A DNA stretch of 64,000 bases from Aequorivita lipolytica (GTDB lineage: Bacteria > Bacteroidota > Bacteroidia > Flavobacteriales > Flavobacteriaceae), in contig NZ_VORU01000001.1 of assembly GCF_007997135.1 (NCBI RefSeq), positions 124,001 to 188,000 on the forward strand, given 5' to 3'. Both the position numbers and the translations under genes were made by a program. The notes beneath the pieces were generated by a model. It ran no database searches. It was given only the letters and a program-made list of their open reading frames with translations, and had not been told where the DNA came from. Shown piece after piece: positions 36,301-45,022 of the stretch. Position 1 is the stretch's first letter, and each line of letters starts with the position of its first letter.

Positions 36301-36374
36301 ATTTGTTAGAGAATGTAGGAACACGGCCAAATGTTTTCTATCAAATGATTGTTAGAAATACATCCGAAGCATAA
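33309..36374 (+). CDS. actB: alternative complex III subunit ActB (molybdopterin-like and iron-sulfur domains)
   Basis: A 1021-residue protein. A twin-arginine signal (TTRRDFLKYMGFSTAA) precedes a cysteine in LAACEGP that may be lipidated. A long molybdopterin-oxidoreductase-like domain follows (about 60-730). In known ActB it holds no molybdenum cofactor. The C-terminal ferredoxin-like part carries the cluster ligands CTGCGACVIACH, CQHCNHAPCETVCP, CVGTRYCANNCPYK and CSMC. It links quinol oxidation to the ActA hemes on the periplasmic side. It follows actA after 30 bases. Confidence 0.95.
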   Translation: MASNKKYWKSVEQLNEDSAIVKALQDNEFVNEIPTDDFLGNKEALESSSTTRRDFLKYMGFSTAAATLAACEGPVVKSIPYVVQPNEIVPGVANYYASTMADGFDFANILVKTREGRPIKVERNDLAVNAGGSANARVHASILSLYDKNRMSGPMVDGAVVSWPEFDTAVAQQMNEMAGKDVVLLTQTFASPSTSKLIAEFTAKYPNVRHVVYDTVSYSAALDAFQTKYGTRALPDYDFSKADVIVSVGADFLGDWQGGSYSKGYAQGRIPKNGKISRHVQFEANLTLSGGKADKRVLATPSQQMQIVKALTGGSASGLPANLADAVNKAKAQLQKAGSKALLVTGLPDVESQTAALNFNANSEAMDSNKPLLIRQSSNSEVMNVVNGVVSGSIKGMITVGVDPVYSFPNSKEFTEGYKKLDMTLAFAMKQDATASLAKLVAATPHYLESWGDMQLKKGTYSLAQPTIRPMFNTRQFQDCLLKWTGNSKNYYDYIKESWTASILQGSSWNKTLEAGILISDVEVNMEEGMPAKGITLMEDSTSNGAVSSPSLEGDFELTLYTSTGLGDGQQANNPWLQEFPDPITRASWDNYLTISAADAEALELENFHVSNGALNGSYVNVKLGTVVIENVPVIVQPGQAKGSVGLALGYGKTAAIQEEMQTGVNAYPLYQNFSEIQKVNLEKASGMHEFACVQLQNTMAGRSDDIIKDTTLEIFNTKNISHWNAVPVVDYDHAPIEVRDKKADIWTPFDDTIGHHFNLSIDLNACTGCGACVIACHAENNVPVVGKEEVRKFRDMHWLRIDRYYSAGETFQEEIDTLENLPAFDFYDVVEEPAYLNPQVAFQPVMCQHCNHAPCETVCPVAATSHGRQGQNQMAYNRCVGTRYCANNCPYKVRRFNWFLYNENDEFDYNMNNDLGRMVLNPDVVVRSRGVMEKCSMCIQITQKTILDAKRDGRPVKDGEFHTACSRACQTEALVFGDVNDKESEILKMKDNDRMYHLLENVGTRPNVFYQMIVRNTSEA

Positions 36375-36410
36375 AAAATTTAATCAAGAACCAATTTTTA
36401 AGAATTATAT

Positions 36411-38213
36411 ATGTCGTCACATTACGAAGCACCTATTAGAGAGCCTTTGGTTCTGGGAGAAAAGTCCTATCATGACATTAGTGTAGATGTTGGGGCTCCC
36501 ATTCTAGGGAAGGCCAATAAATCTTGGTGGATAGTTTTTACCATTGCCCTAGTAGCATTTTTGTGGGGATTGGGATGTATTATCTATACAGTCTCAACCG
36601 GAATCGGAGTATGGGGATTGAACAAGACCATTGGATGGGCTTGGGATATTACTAACTTTGTTTGGTGGGTAGGTATTGGTCACGCAGGAACACTTATTTC
36701 TGCGGTATTGTTGCTTTTCCGTCAAAAATGGAGAATGGCAGTTAACCGTTCTGCGGAAGCGATGACAATTTTCGCTGTTGTTCAGGCAGGTCTTTTTCCA
36801 ATTATACACATGGGGCGTCCTTGGTTAGCATATTGGGTACTTCCAATTCCGAACCAATTCGGATCATTGTGGGTAAACTTCAACTCACCACTTCTTTGGG
36901 ATGTTTTTGCAATTTCAACCTATTTATCCATATCATTAGTATTCTGGTGGACGGGCCTGCTACCAGATTTCGCAATGATTCGTGATAGAACAAACAGCCC
37001 ATTTCAAAAGAAAATATACGGAATACTTAGTTTTGGATGGAGCGGTCGTGTAAAAGATTGGCAACGTTTTGAAGAAGTATCCCTTGTGTTAGCAGGTTTA
37101 GCAACGCCACTGGTACTTTCTGTACATACCATTGTATCTTTTGACTTTGCTACATCTGTTGTGCCGGGATGGCACAGTACAATCTATCCTCCCTATTTTG
37201 TGGCAGGTGCAATCTTCTCTGGCTTTGCGATGGTGCAAACACTACTCATAATTATGCGAAAAGTTTCGCATCTCGAAAGTTACATAACAGTACTACACAT
37301 TGAGTATATGAACAAGGTAATTCTACTAACGGGTGGAATTGTGACCGTGGCCTATGCCATAGAGTTCTTTATAGGTTGGTATTCTGGAGTACCTTATGAA
37401 AACTATACGTATTTATCCTTCGGCGCTGCTACAGGGCCCTACTGGTGGGCATTTTGGGCATTGATCATTTGTAACTTCGTGGTGCCACTTACCCTATGGG
37501 TTAAAAAGCTTAGAAGAAACATCGTGTATACATTCTTTGTGGCGTTAATAATAAACATCGGGATGTGGTTTGAACGTTTTGATATTATTGTGGTGAACGT
37601 TAGTAAAGATAGACTTACATCTTCTTGGGCTATGTTCCAGCCTACCTTTGTAGATATCGGTACTTTTATTGGAACTATCGGTTTCTTCTTTGTACTCTTT
37701 TTATTATACGCCCGTACATTCCCAGTAATTGCACAGGCAGAAGTAAAAACAATTTTGAAGTCATCTGGTGAGTCTTTTAAAAGATTGCGTGCGGAACATG
37801 GAGATGATTCCAGTCACATTCAAAAAGTAGAAGAATATCCAGCAGATGCGGGACCTGCCGCCAATGTGGAAGGAAAACATTTTGATACCGTCTTTGATGA
37901 TTCGGATGAAGAAGATTTAGAAAATAACAGCGTGGATTTAGAACTTCACAAAGGTAAAATTGATACTTTGCTTAGTGGGGTAGGTACTTTTAATCCTGAA
38001 GTTCAAAAGCAGGATGATCTTAAGAAAATTAATGGAATTGGGCCAGTTATGGAACAAAAACTTCATCAAATTGGAATTTTCACCTTTGACCAAGTAAGCC
38101 GAATGACCGACCGCGAATACGATTTACTGGATGAGATAATTAGTGAATTCCCTGGAAGAGCCAAACGCGACGATTGGGCTGGGCAGGCACTAATGCTAAA
38201 AAACAAGAACTAA
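36411..38213 (+). CDS. actC: alternative complex III subunit ActC (NrfD/PsrC type) with a C-terminal helix-hairpin-helix domain
   Basis: A 600-residue integral membrane subunit. About ten TM helices occupy residues 35-450 and include the quinone-site region NFVWWVGIGHAGTLISAV. The cytoplasmic tail is unusually long: an acidic linker (about 455-530) and then a helix-hairpin-helix domain (about 535-598) with KKINGIGPVMEQKL and FTFDQVSRMT. Such HhH modules are also attached to other Bacteroidota proteins. The role here is unknown. ActC oxidises menaquinol together with ActF. Confidence 0.93.
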   Translation: MSSHYEAPIREPLVLGEKSYHDISVDVGAPILGKANKSWWIVFTIALVAFLWGLGCIIYTVSTGIGVWGLNKTIGWAWDITNFVWWVGIGHAGTLISAVLLLFRQKWRMAVNRSAEAMTIFAVVQAGLFPIIHMGRPWLAYWVLPIPNQFGSLWVNFNSPLLWDVFAISTYLSISLVFWWTGLLPDFAMIRDRTNSPFQKKIYGILSFGWSGRVKDWQRFEEVSLVLAGLATPLVLSVHTIVSFDFATSVVPGWHSTIYPPYFVAGAIFSGFAMVQTLLIIMRKVSHLESYITVLHIEYMNKVILLTGGIVTVAYAIEFFIGWYSGVPYENYTYLSFGAATGPYWWAFWALIICNFVVPLTLWVKKLRRNIVYTFFVALIINIGMWFERFDIIVVNVSKDRLTSSWAMFQPTFVDIGTFIGTIGFFFVLFLLYARTFPVIAQAEVKTILKSSGESFKRLRAEHGDDSSHIQKVEEYPADAGPAANVEGKHFDTVFDDSDEEDLENNSVDLELHKGKIDTLLSGVGTFNPEVQKQDDLKKINGIGPVMEQKLHQIGIFTFDQVSRMTDREYDLLDEIISEFPGRAKRDDWAGQALMLKNKN

Positions 38214-38215
38214 TT

Positions 38216-38752
38216 ATGGCTTCAAGAAAGATACACGCAATTTATACAGATGATGACCTGTTGATGCAGGCCGTTAAACAAACCCGTGCGGCAAATTATC
38301 ATATTTCAGAGGTTTTTACACCCTTCCCAGTACACGGTCTAGACCATGCTGTAGGAATAGCCCCAACCCGAATAGCTATCACTTCATTCTTGTATGGTCT
38401 TCTGGGCTTATCTGTTGCCGTATTGATGATGAATTATATAATGATACAGGACTGGCCGCAGAATATAGGAGGCAAGCCAAGCTTTACATTTTATCAAAAC
38501 ATGCCTGCATTTATTCCTATTATGTTTGAGCTTACCGTATTTTTTGCTGGGCATTTAATGGTGATCACTTTCTATATGAGAAGTAAGTTATGGCCATTTA
38601 AAAAAGCTGAAAATCCAGATCTGCGCACAACAGATGATCATTTTCTTATGGAAGTTGATGCCGATAACCACGATGTTGAAAAGCTTACCAAGTTCTTATA
38701 TGATACGGGTGCATCGGAAATTAGTTTAATTGAAAACGAGCAAGACCATTAA
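38216..38752 (+). CDS. actD: alternative complex III subunit ActD (DUF3341)
   Basis: A 178-residue protein with the DUF3341 pattern: RKIHAIYTDDDLLMQAVKQT, ISEVFTPFPVHGLDHAVG, two TM helices (about 62-80 and 100-122) and a C-terminal DHFLMEVDADNHD segment. ActD is a structural membrane subunit. ATG at 38216 is 2 bases after the actC stop, and the longer open frame from 38174 lies inside actC. Confidence 0.93.
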   Translation: MASRKIHAIYTDDDLLMQAVKQTRAANYHISEVFTPFPVHGLDHAVGIAPTRIAITSFLYGLLGLSVAVLMMNYIMIQDWPQNIGGKPSFTFYQNMPAFIPIMFELTVFFAGHLMVITFYMRSKLWPFKKAENPDLRTTDDHFLMEVDADNHDVEKLTKFLYDTGASEISLIENEQDH

Positions 38753-38753
38753 T

Positions 38754-39413
38754 ATGAAAACATTAATAAACATAGTAATTGCCATTATTGCTTCTGCAAC
38801 CATGGTTTCTTGTTTTAACGATAAAAAACCGAATTATCAATATTTTCCCAACATGTACGAGCCAGTTGGCTATGAAACATACGGGGCTTATGAGATTTTT
38901 CCAGACCAACAAGAGGCAATGCGCCCGCCAGACAATACTGTACCTCGTAATTATTCGCCTTATGATTATGAAAACAGCACGGCGGGACTGGAGCTTGCTA
39001 AGGCGGAATTATCAAACCCATACCCAGTTACCGAAGAAAATTTGGCAGTAGGAAGCCAACTCTATACATACTACTGTGCCGTTTGTCATGGAGATAAAGG
39101 AGACGGTAAAGGAATTTTGGCAACACGAGAAAAATTTCTTGGTATCCCTAGTTATGCAGACGCTGGACGTAATATTGTACCGGGAGGTATTTATCACGTG
39201 CAAATGTACGGTTTGAATGCTATGGGCTCTTATGCTGGACAAGTGAGTGAAAAAGAGCGTTGGCAAATAGCCATGCATGTAATGAATCTGAAAGCCGCCC
39301 TTAACGGTGAGCCAGGAATTCTGGAAACTACAAGTGCAATGAAGGATTCAACAAATGTTTCAGAAGAAAAAAATACGGAAGCTGTTACTGCCTCCGAAGT
39401 AGAAAAAAAGTAA
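38754..39413 (+). CDS. actE: alternative complex III subunit ActE, monoheme cytochrome c lipoprotein
   Basis: A 219-residue lipoprotein (lipobox TMVSC, Cys20) with one heme-binding motif, CAVCH, followed by GDKGDGKGILATREKF and the axial-Met region VQMYGLNAMGSY. It carries electrons from ActA towards the oxidase. The N-terminal segment (YFPNMYEPVGYETYGAYEIF) is typical of ActE. The C-terminal 35 residues are acidic and probably flexible. ATG at 38754 is one base after the actD stop. Confidence 0.93.
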   Translation: MKTLINIVIAIIASATMVSCFNDKKPNYQYFPNMYEPVGYETYGAYEIFPDQQEAMRPPDNTVPRNYSPYDYENSTAGLELAKAELSNPYPVTEENLAVGSQLYTYYCAVCHGDKGDGKGILATREKFLGIPSYADAGRNIVPGGIYHVQMYGLNAMGSYAGQVSEKERWQIAMHVMNLKAALNGEPGILETTSAMKDSTNVSEEKNTEAVTASEVEKK

Positions 39414-39426
39414 GCAATTAAAGAGA

Positions 39427-40815
39427 ATGGCTAAAGATATGTACACGCTACCTAGTAAATTAAAACTGTTTTCTATCATTATAATGGTTCTTGGACTTGT
39501 AGGAATGACCTATGGTTTTCTCACGACCCCCAAGACTATTGAAGATGTTAAAGAGATAATGGCCGCGCAGGAAGGTCATCACAGTGAGGGGCACGAAGTT
39601 GCTGGAGACGGCGAAGAACATACTGCAAATTTTGTAGATACTGCCCGCGGCGAAGAGGGCTATTCGGAAAATGCCATGGAGCATGCAACCGATTTGAAGC
39701 CCGAAGGCCATGGAGTCGCTTCCCACGAAGAGCATCTTTTACACCAATTACAAACCAGACCTTGGTCGGCAACTCTTGTTGCTGCATTCTTCTTTATGAT
39801 GATTGCACTGGGTGTATTGGTATTTTATGCAATTCAATTCGCTTCTCAAGCTGGTTGGTCTCCTGTGCTCTATAGAATTATGGAAGGGATTACTTCCTAT
39901 TTATTGCCCGGTTCAATAATTGTCTTTTTGATTGTTGTATTTGCAGGAACCCATTTTTTTCCTTGGCAAAATGAAGAATTGGTAGCCGGAGATAAAATTC
40001 TACAGGGGAAAGCTGGATATTTAAATTTTCCCTTTTTTGTAATTCGTGGGGTTATATATTTACTGGGATGGAACCTATATCGTTATTTTTCGAGAAAAAA
40101 TTCGTTGGCACAGGCTGAGTCTAATAACTACGCATCATATAGAAAAAATTTCAAGGCTTCAGTATTTTTCCTTATATTCTTTTTAATAACGGAAGCAACA
40201 ATGTCGTGGGACTGGTTTATGTCTATGACGCCGCATTGGTACAGTACACTTTTTCCTTGGTATATTTTTGCAAGTATGTTCGTTTCGGCAATTACAGTTC
40301 TTGCTTTAACAACAATACATTTAAAGAGCCTTGGACTCATCCCTTTTGTAAGCGATAAACACTTGCATGATTTAGCTAAATATATGTTCGCCTTCAGTAT
40401 CTTTTGGACTTATTTATGGTTCAGTCAGTTTATGCTTATCTGGTACGCAAACATACCTGAGGAGGTAACCTATTTTATTATAAGAATACAAGAATATAAA
40501 TTGTTGTTTTTCGGTATGCTTATACTTAATTTTGTATTCCCTATTCTAGTTTTGATGAATAGTGATTATAAGAGAGTGCCTTGGTTTGTTGTTATTGCTG
40601 CTGTATTCATATTGGTGGGTCACTATATAGATATTTTCTTATTAGTGATGCCTTCCACAGTAGGCCATAATTGGTATTTCGGTATACCAGAGATTGCAGC
40701 ATTGTTGTTCTTTATGGGGTTATTCATTTTCGTTGTAGGTACAGGACTTGGGAAAGTTTCTTTAAGACCGAAAAATGATCCGTTCATTAAAGAAAGTGAA
40801 AACTACCATTTTTAA
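39427..40815 (+). CDS. actF: alternative complex III subunit ActF (quinone-associated membrane subunit)
   Basis: A 462-residue membrane protein with about ten TM helices. It is related to ActC but lacks its tail. After the first helix (about 14-32) comes a His/Glu-rich soluble loop (about 40-110). Conserved stretches include SWDWFMSMTPHWYSTLFPWY and FSQFMLIWYANIPEE. ActF pairs with ActC in the membrane core. It is the last act gene, 28 bases before coxB. Confidence 0.93.
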   Translation: MAKDMYTLPSKLKLFSIIIMVLGLVGMTYGFLTTPKTIEDVKEIMAAQEGHHSEGHEVAGDGEEHTANFVDTARGEEGYSENAMEHATDLKPEGHGVASHEEHLLHQLQTRPWSATLVAAFFFMMIALGVLVFYAIQFASQAGWSPVLYRIMEGITSYLLPGSIIVFLIVVFAGTHFFPWQNEELVAGDKILQGKAGYLNFPFFVIRGVIYLLGWNLYRYFSRKNSLAQAESNNYASYRKNFKASVFFLIFFLITEATMSWDWFMSMTPHWYSTLFPWYIFASMFVSAITVLALTTIHLKSLGLIPFVSDKHLHDLAKYMFAFSIFWTYLWFSQFMLIWYANIPEEVTYFIIRIQEYKLLFFGMLILNFVFPILVLMNSDYKRVPWFVVIAAVFILVGHYIDIFLLVMPSTVGHNWYFGIPEIAALLFFMGLFIFVVGTGLGKVSLRPKNDPFIKESENYHF

Positions 40816-40843
40816 TAATTTAGTTTAAAGAAGATATTTTAAG

Positions 40844-41905
40844 ATGACCGCATTTTTAGTTGTATTAGTAATTATTCTTTTTGGAATTTCTGTTTGGCAA
40901 ATGAGCAGGATATTTCAATTGGCGCAGGTTAAGCCTTCTGTTAATTCCGAAATAGCTTCGGATAAGGACAACAATACTCAAGGTTACTTGATGATGGGCT
41001 TTTTGGCATTTATTTACATTCTGACCATTGTTTCCTTTTGGTTGTGGTCAGACACCCTTTTGCCGGATTCTGCCTCTGAGCACGGATCGAGAATAGACAA
41101 TCTCATGTTGATCTCGATGATCCTCATTTTCTTTGTCGGAATTATAACCCAAGGAGTTCTGCATTACTTCGCTTTTATATATCGTGGCAATAAAGTGAAA
41201 AGAGCCACTTTTTATGCCGATAACGATAAATTGGAATTTATTTGGACTATTATTCCGGTAATTGTACTTGCTGGTCTCATTATTTATGGTCTTTTTACTT
41301 GGACCGACATAATGAACGTTGATAAAGATGACGATCCGTTAATTGTAGAGTTATATGCACAGCAGTTTAACTGGAAAGCACGTTACGGCGGAAATGACAA
41401 TACACTGGGCGAGGCGAACGTTCGATTAATTGAAGGTGTTAACCAACTAGGGGTTGACCCGGCAGATCCGAACGGGCAGGATGACAAAATAGTTACCGAA
41501 CTGCATTTGCCAGTGGGAAGAAAAGTTTTGTTCAAAATGCGCTCCCAGGATGTACTGCACTCCGCATATATGCCGCACTTTAGAGCACAGATGAACTGCG
41601 TTCCGGGGATGATAACCCAGTTTGCATTTACCCCTACAGTAACAACGGCTGAAATGAGACAAAATGATCATATTGTTGAAAAGGTTGCAAACATTAACAA
41701 CATCAGAAAAGAAAAAAGCGCAGCGCTTGCCGTTAACGGCGAAGAGCCTTTGGAAACTTATGAATTTGACTACGTACTTTTATGTAACAAGATTTGTGGT
41801 ATTAGCCACTACAATATGCAAATGAAGATAATAGTAGAGTCAGAAGAGGATTATAATTCTTGGTTGGCAGAACAGCCATCTCTTGCAGAACAACTTACAA
41901 AATAA
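40844..41905 (+). CDS. coxB: cytochrome c oxidase subunit II
   Basis: A 353-residue subunit II with a binuclear CuA site: His239 in LHSAYMPHF, and Cys314, Cys318, His322 and Met325 in CNKICGISHYNM. It has four hydrophobic segments (about 2-20, 48-70, 86-112 and 133-154), two more than the minimal subunit II. It takes electrons from the ACIII cytochromes. The neighbourhood actF-coxB-coxA matches the ACIII-aa3 supercomplex described for Flavobacterium johnsoniae. There is no C-terminal cytochrome c fusion. Confidence 0.95.
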   Translation: MTAFLVVLVIILFGISVWQMSRIFQLAQVKPSVNSEIASDKDNNTQGYLMMGFLAFIYILTIVSFWLWSDTLLPDSASEHGSRIDNLMLISMILIFFVGIITQGVLHYFAFIYRGNKVKRATFYADNDKLEFIWTIIPVIVLAGLIIYGLFTWTDIMNVDKDDDPLIVELYAQQFNWKARYGGNDNTLGEANVRLIEGVNQLGVDPADPNGQDDKIVTELHLPVGRKVLFKMRSQDVLHSAYMPHFRAQMNCVPGMITQFAFTPTVTTAEMRQNDHIVEKVANINNIRKEKSAALAVNGEEPLETYEFDYVLLCNKICGISHYNMQMKIIVESEEDYNSWLAEQPSLAEQLTK

Positions 41906-41926
41906 ATAATATTAGCTTAAAAAGAT

Positions 41927-43756
41927 ATGTCAGCACACGCACAGGTCCACGCAGTAGAAGATCACAACGACGATCACGGGCATCATCATAAACAAACCTT
42001 TGTAACTAAATATATATTTAGTACAGATCATAAAATGATCTCAAAGCAATATATGATTACCGGTATATTCATGGGTGTCGTCGGTATCTTGATGTCGTTA
42101 TTTTTCAGATTGCAGCTGGCTTGGCCAGATCACAAATTTACCATTTTTGAAATATTCTTGGGCAAATGGGGAACAGACGGAGTAATGGATCCAAGCGTTT
42201 ACTTGGCCTTGGTTACCATTCACGGAACTATAATGGTTTTCTTTGTATTGACTGCAGGACTGAGTGGAACATTCAGTAACCTATTAATTCCTTTACAGAT
42301 TGGAGCAAGGGATATGGCCTCAGGATTCCTGAATATGGTTTCTTATTGGTTGTTCTTTATCTCGAGTTTTATTATGATGTGCTCACTATTTGTTGAAGCA
42401 GGACCGGCATCTGCAGGTTGGACTATTTATCCGCCACTTAGTGCATTGCCCCAGGCTATTCCAGGATCTGGTGCTGGTATGACACTTTGGTTGATCTCTT
42501 TGGCAATTTTCATTGCATCTTCCTTGCTTGGCTCTCTTAACTTTATTGTTACTGTTATAAACTTGCGAACCAAAGGAATGTCTATGACGAGACTCCCCCT
42601 TACTATTTGGGCCTTCTTCATAACCGCAATGATTGGCGTTGTTTCTTTCCCTGTTCTCTTTTCAGCAGCTTTAATGTTGATAATGGATAGGAGTTTTGGT
42701 ACGTCATTTTTCCTATCAGATATTTATATAGCAGGTGAAGTCTTGCACCATCAAGGAGGTTCTCCTGTATTGTTTGAACATCTTTTCTGGTTTCTTGGCC
42801 ACCCGGAAGTTTATATCGTGATTCTTCCCGCAATGGGAATCGTTTCCGAAGTTATGGCAACCAACTCCCGAAAACCTATTTTTGGATATCGTGCCATGGT
42901 AGCCTCCCTTTTAGCCATTGCTTTCTTATCTACTATCGTTTGGGGTCACCACATGTTTATTTCAGGTATGAATCCATTTTTGGGATCGGTATTTACTTTT
43001 ACAACACTTTTGATTGCAATTCCTTCCGCAGTAAAATCTTTCAACTGGATCACTACACTGTGGCGCGGTAAACTGCAGATGAACGTAGCCATGCTTTGGT
43101 CCATTGCTTTCGTTTCTACGTTTATAACTGGAGGTCTAACAGGAATTATTATGGGTGATAGTGCATTAGACATTAACATTCACGATACTTATTTTATCGT
43201 GGCTCACTTTCACTTGGTAATGGGTATTTCGGCTGCTTATGGATTTTTGGCAGGTGTGTATCATTGGTTCCCAAAAATGTTCGAAGGAAGAATGATGAAC
43301 AAAAAATTGGGCTATATCCACTTTTGGGTAACAGCAATAGGTGCTTACGGAATTTTCTTCCCAATGCACTTTGTCGGATTAGCGGGACTTCCACGTAGAT
43401 ATTACAGTAACACGAGCTTCCCTTATTTTGATGACTTGGCAGATATAAATGTGGTTATGACTATTTTCGCCATCATTACGATTGCTGTTCAAGTGGTATT
43501 TCTTTACAATTTCATATACTCTATGTTCTATGGGAAAATGGGGTCTAAAAACCCTTGGAATGCAACAACTTTAGAATGGACAACCGAGTTGAAGCACATT
43601 CACGGAAACTGGGATGGTCCTATTCCACACGTTTATCGCTGGTCTTACGATTACAGTAAGTTGAATAAAGACGAAAGCGATTACGTAATTCCTGGTCAGG
43701 ATTTTATTCCACAGAACGTTCCGCTTCAGGATAATGAGGATGAACTGGATCATTAA
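41927..43756 (+). CDS. coxA: cytochrome c oxidase subunit I
   Basis: A 609-residue heme-copper oxidase subunit with 12 TM helices. The heme ligand regions are visible: TIHGTIMVFF, the CuB/Tyr motif WFLGHPEVYIVILP, WGHHMF, and the tandem His in HFHLVMG. The GHPEVY motif marks A-type (aa3) oxidases. The N-terminus is His-rich (AHAQVHAVEDHNDDHGHHH), perhaps metal-binding. Subunits III and IV are absent from this operon. Confidence 0.96.
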   Translation: MSAHAQVHAVEDHNDDHGHHHKQTFVTKYIFSTDHKMISKQYMITGIFMGVVGILMSLFFRLQLAWPDHKFTIFEIFLGKWGTDGVMDPSVYLALVTIHGTIMVFFVLTAGLSGTFSNLLIPLQIGARDMASGFLNMVSYWLFFISSFIMMCSLFVEAGPASAGWTIYPPLSALPQAIPGSGAGMTLWLISLAIFIASSLLGSLNFIVTVINLRTKGMSMTRLPLTIWAFFITAMIGVVSFPVLFSAALMLIMDRSFGTSFFLSDIYIAGEVLHHQGGSPVLFEHLFWFLGHPEVYIVILPAMGIVSEVMATNSRKPIFGYRAMVASLLAIAFLSTIVWGHHMFISGMNPFLGSVFTFTTLLIAIPSAVKSFNWITTLWRGKLQMNVAMLWSIAFVSTFITGGLTGIIMGDSALDINIHDTYFIVAHFHLVMGISAAYGFLAGVYHWFPKMFEGRMMNKKLGYIHFWVTAIGAYGIFFPMHFVGLAGLPRRYYSNTSFPYFDDLADINVVMTIFAIITIAVQVVFLYNFIYSMFYGKMGSKNPWNATTLEWTTELKHIHGNWDGPIPHVYRWSYDYSKLNKDESDYVIPGQDFIPQNVPLQDNEDELDH

Positions 43757-43780
43757 CAGTGCAAAAAATAGCTAGATTAC

Positions 43781-43809
43781 AAAGCCCTTTCAAAGTTGAA
43801 GGGGCTTTT
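43781..43809 (+). terminator. intrinsic terminator after coxA
   Basis: AAAGCCCTTTCAA (43781-43793) pairs with TTGAAGGGGCTTT (43796-43808) with one G-T pair, followed by a short T-run. It lies 25 bases after the coxA stop and should end the act-cox transcript. Confidence 0.8.
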
Positions 43810-43879
43810 ACTTTCTACGTATATATTGCGTAGTACTACGTAGTAAAATTTTACTCCATTTGCATTATCTTTACACTAT

Positions 43880-43958
43880 TGAGTTAATAATATGTAGGAA
43901 GTGAGGAATCTACAGTTTATTTCGAAAGCCGTACTGAAAAGTATGGCTTTCTTTTTTT
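43880..43958 (+). ncRNA. candidate short terminated transcript upstream of ruvB
   Basis: Between two terminators the sequence holds palindromes (CGTAGTACTACG at about 43829-43840), a TTTG (43859-43862) and a TATCTTTA box (43866-43873). Two hairpins follow: TGTAG/CTACA (from 43892) and then GAAAGCC-G-TACT with AGTA-T-GGCTTTC (43924-43951), trailed by seven Ts (43952-43958). The second is a strong intrinsic terminator only 33 bases before ruvB. A transcript from about 43880 to 43958 would be a roughly 80-nt RNA or a ruvB attenuator. The promoter part is weak. Confidence 0.45.
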
Positions 43959-43991
43959 AATAGCAATCCTTAGTATTGCTATATTTGTGAT

Positions 43992-45014
43992 ATGAACGAA
44001 AACCTTGATCCCACCGGAGAAAATCTATCACCACAGGAACTTGATATTGAAAAAAAACTACGTCCTCTTAGTTTTGATGATTTTACGGGGCAGGATCAGG
44101 CCTTGGAGAATCTTCAAATTTTTGTACAAGCAGCAAATCAGCGAAGTGAGGCGTTAGATCATACCTTATTTCACGGCCCTCCCGGATTGGGAAAAACAAC
44201 ACTTGCCTATATTCTTGCAAATGAGCTAGGTGTAAACATTCGCGTAACCTCAGGCCCAGTGCTAGATAAACCTGGAGATCTTGCAGGATTGCTGACTAAT
44301 CTTGAAGAGCGTGATGTATTGTTCATAGATGAAATACACAGACTAAGCCCCATTGTTGAAGAATACCTCTACTCCGCAATGGAAGATTATAAAATTGATA
44401 TTATGATTGAATCTGGACCCAATGCGCGTTCGGTTCAAATAAATCTAAATCCATTTACACTTATTGGAGCGACCACGCGTTCAGGTTTATTGACCGCACC
44501 CATGCGTGCTCGATTCGGAATTTCTTCAAGGTTACAATATTATACCACGGAATTGCTTACCACTATTTTGCAAAGAAGTGCAGGAATTTTAAATGTTCCC
44601 ATCACGATGGAGGCAGCAATTGAAATAGCTGGCAGGAGTCGTGGCACCCCTAGAATAGCCAACGCACTTTTACGCAGAATCAGAGACTTTGCCCAAATAA
44701 AAGGAAACGGAAAAATAGATATCCAAATTGCGAAATATGGTTTGGAAGCCTTACACGTGGATGCCCACGGTCTGGACGAAATGGACAACAGAATCCTCAG
44801 AACAATAATTGATAAATTCAAAGGCGGCCCAGTCGGGATTACAACGATAGCCACCGCAGTTTCCGAAAGTCCCGAAACTATTGAAGAAGTTTACGAGCCT
44901 TTTTTAATCCAGCAAGGTTTTATAATGCGCACGCCACGCGGGCGTGAAGTAACCGAAGCCGCATACAAGCACCTCGGCAAATTAAAAGGCCCAACCCAGG
45001 GCGGATTATTTTAA
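43992..45014 (+). CDS. ruvB: Holliday junction branch migration ATPase RuvB
   Basis: A 340-residue AAA+ ATPase of normal RuvB length. Walker A GPPGLGKT is at 62-69 and Walker [10 protein letters not shown] follows near 110. Sensor 1 lies in [20 protein letters not shown]. The C-terminal winged-helix domain ends [13 protein letters not shown]. It drives branch migration with RuvA, whose gene is 4.7 kb downstream here and not adjacent as in many bacteria. A terminator-like hairpin precedes it. Confidence 0.97.
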   Translation: MNENLDPTGENLSPQELDIEKKLRPLSFDDFTGQDQALENLQIFVQAANQRSEALDHTLFHGPPGLGKTTLAYILANELGVNIRVTSGPVLDKPGDLAGLLTNLEERDVLFIDEIHRLSPIVEEYLYSAMEDYKIDIMIESGPNARSVQINLNPFTLIGATTRSGLLTAPMRARFGISSRLQYYTTELLTTILQRSAGILNVPITMEAAIEIAGRSRGTPRIANALLRRIRDFAQIKGNGKIDIQIAKYGLEALHVDAHGLDEMDNRILRTIIDKFKGGPVGITTIATAVSESPETIEEVYEPFLIQQGFIMRTPRGREVTEAAYKHLGKLKGPTQGGLF

Positions 45015-45022
45015 ATAAAAAT

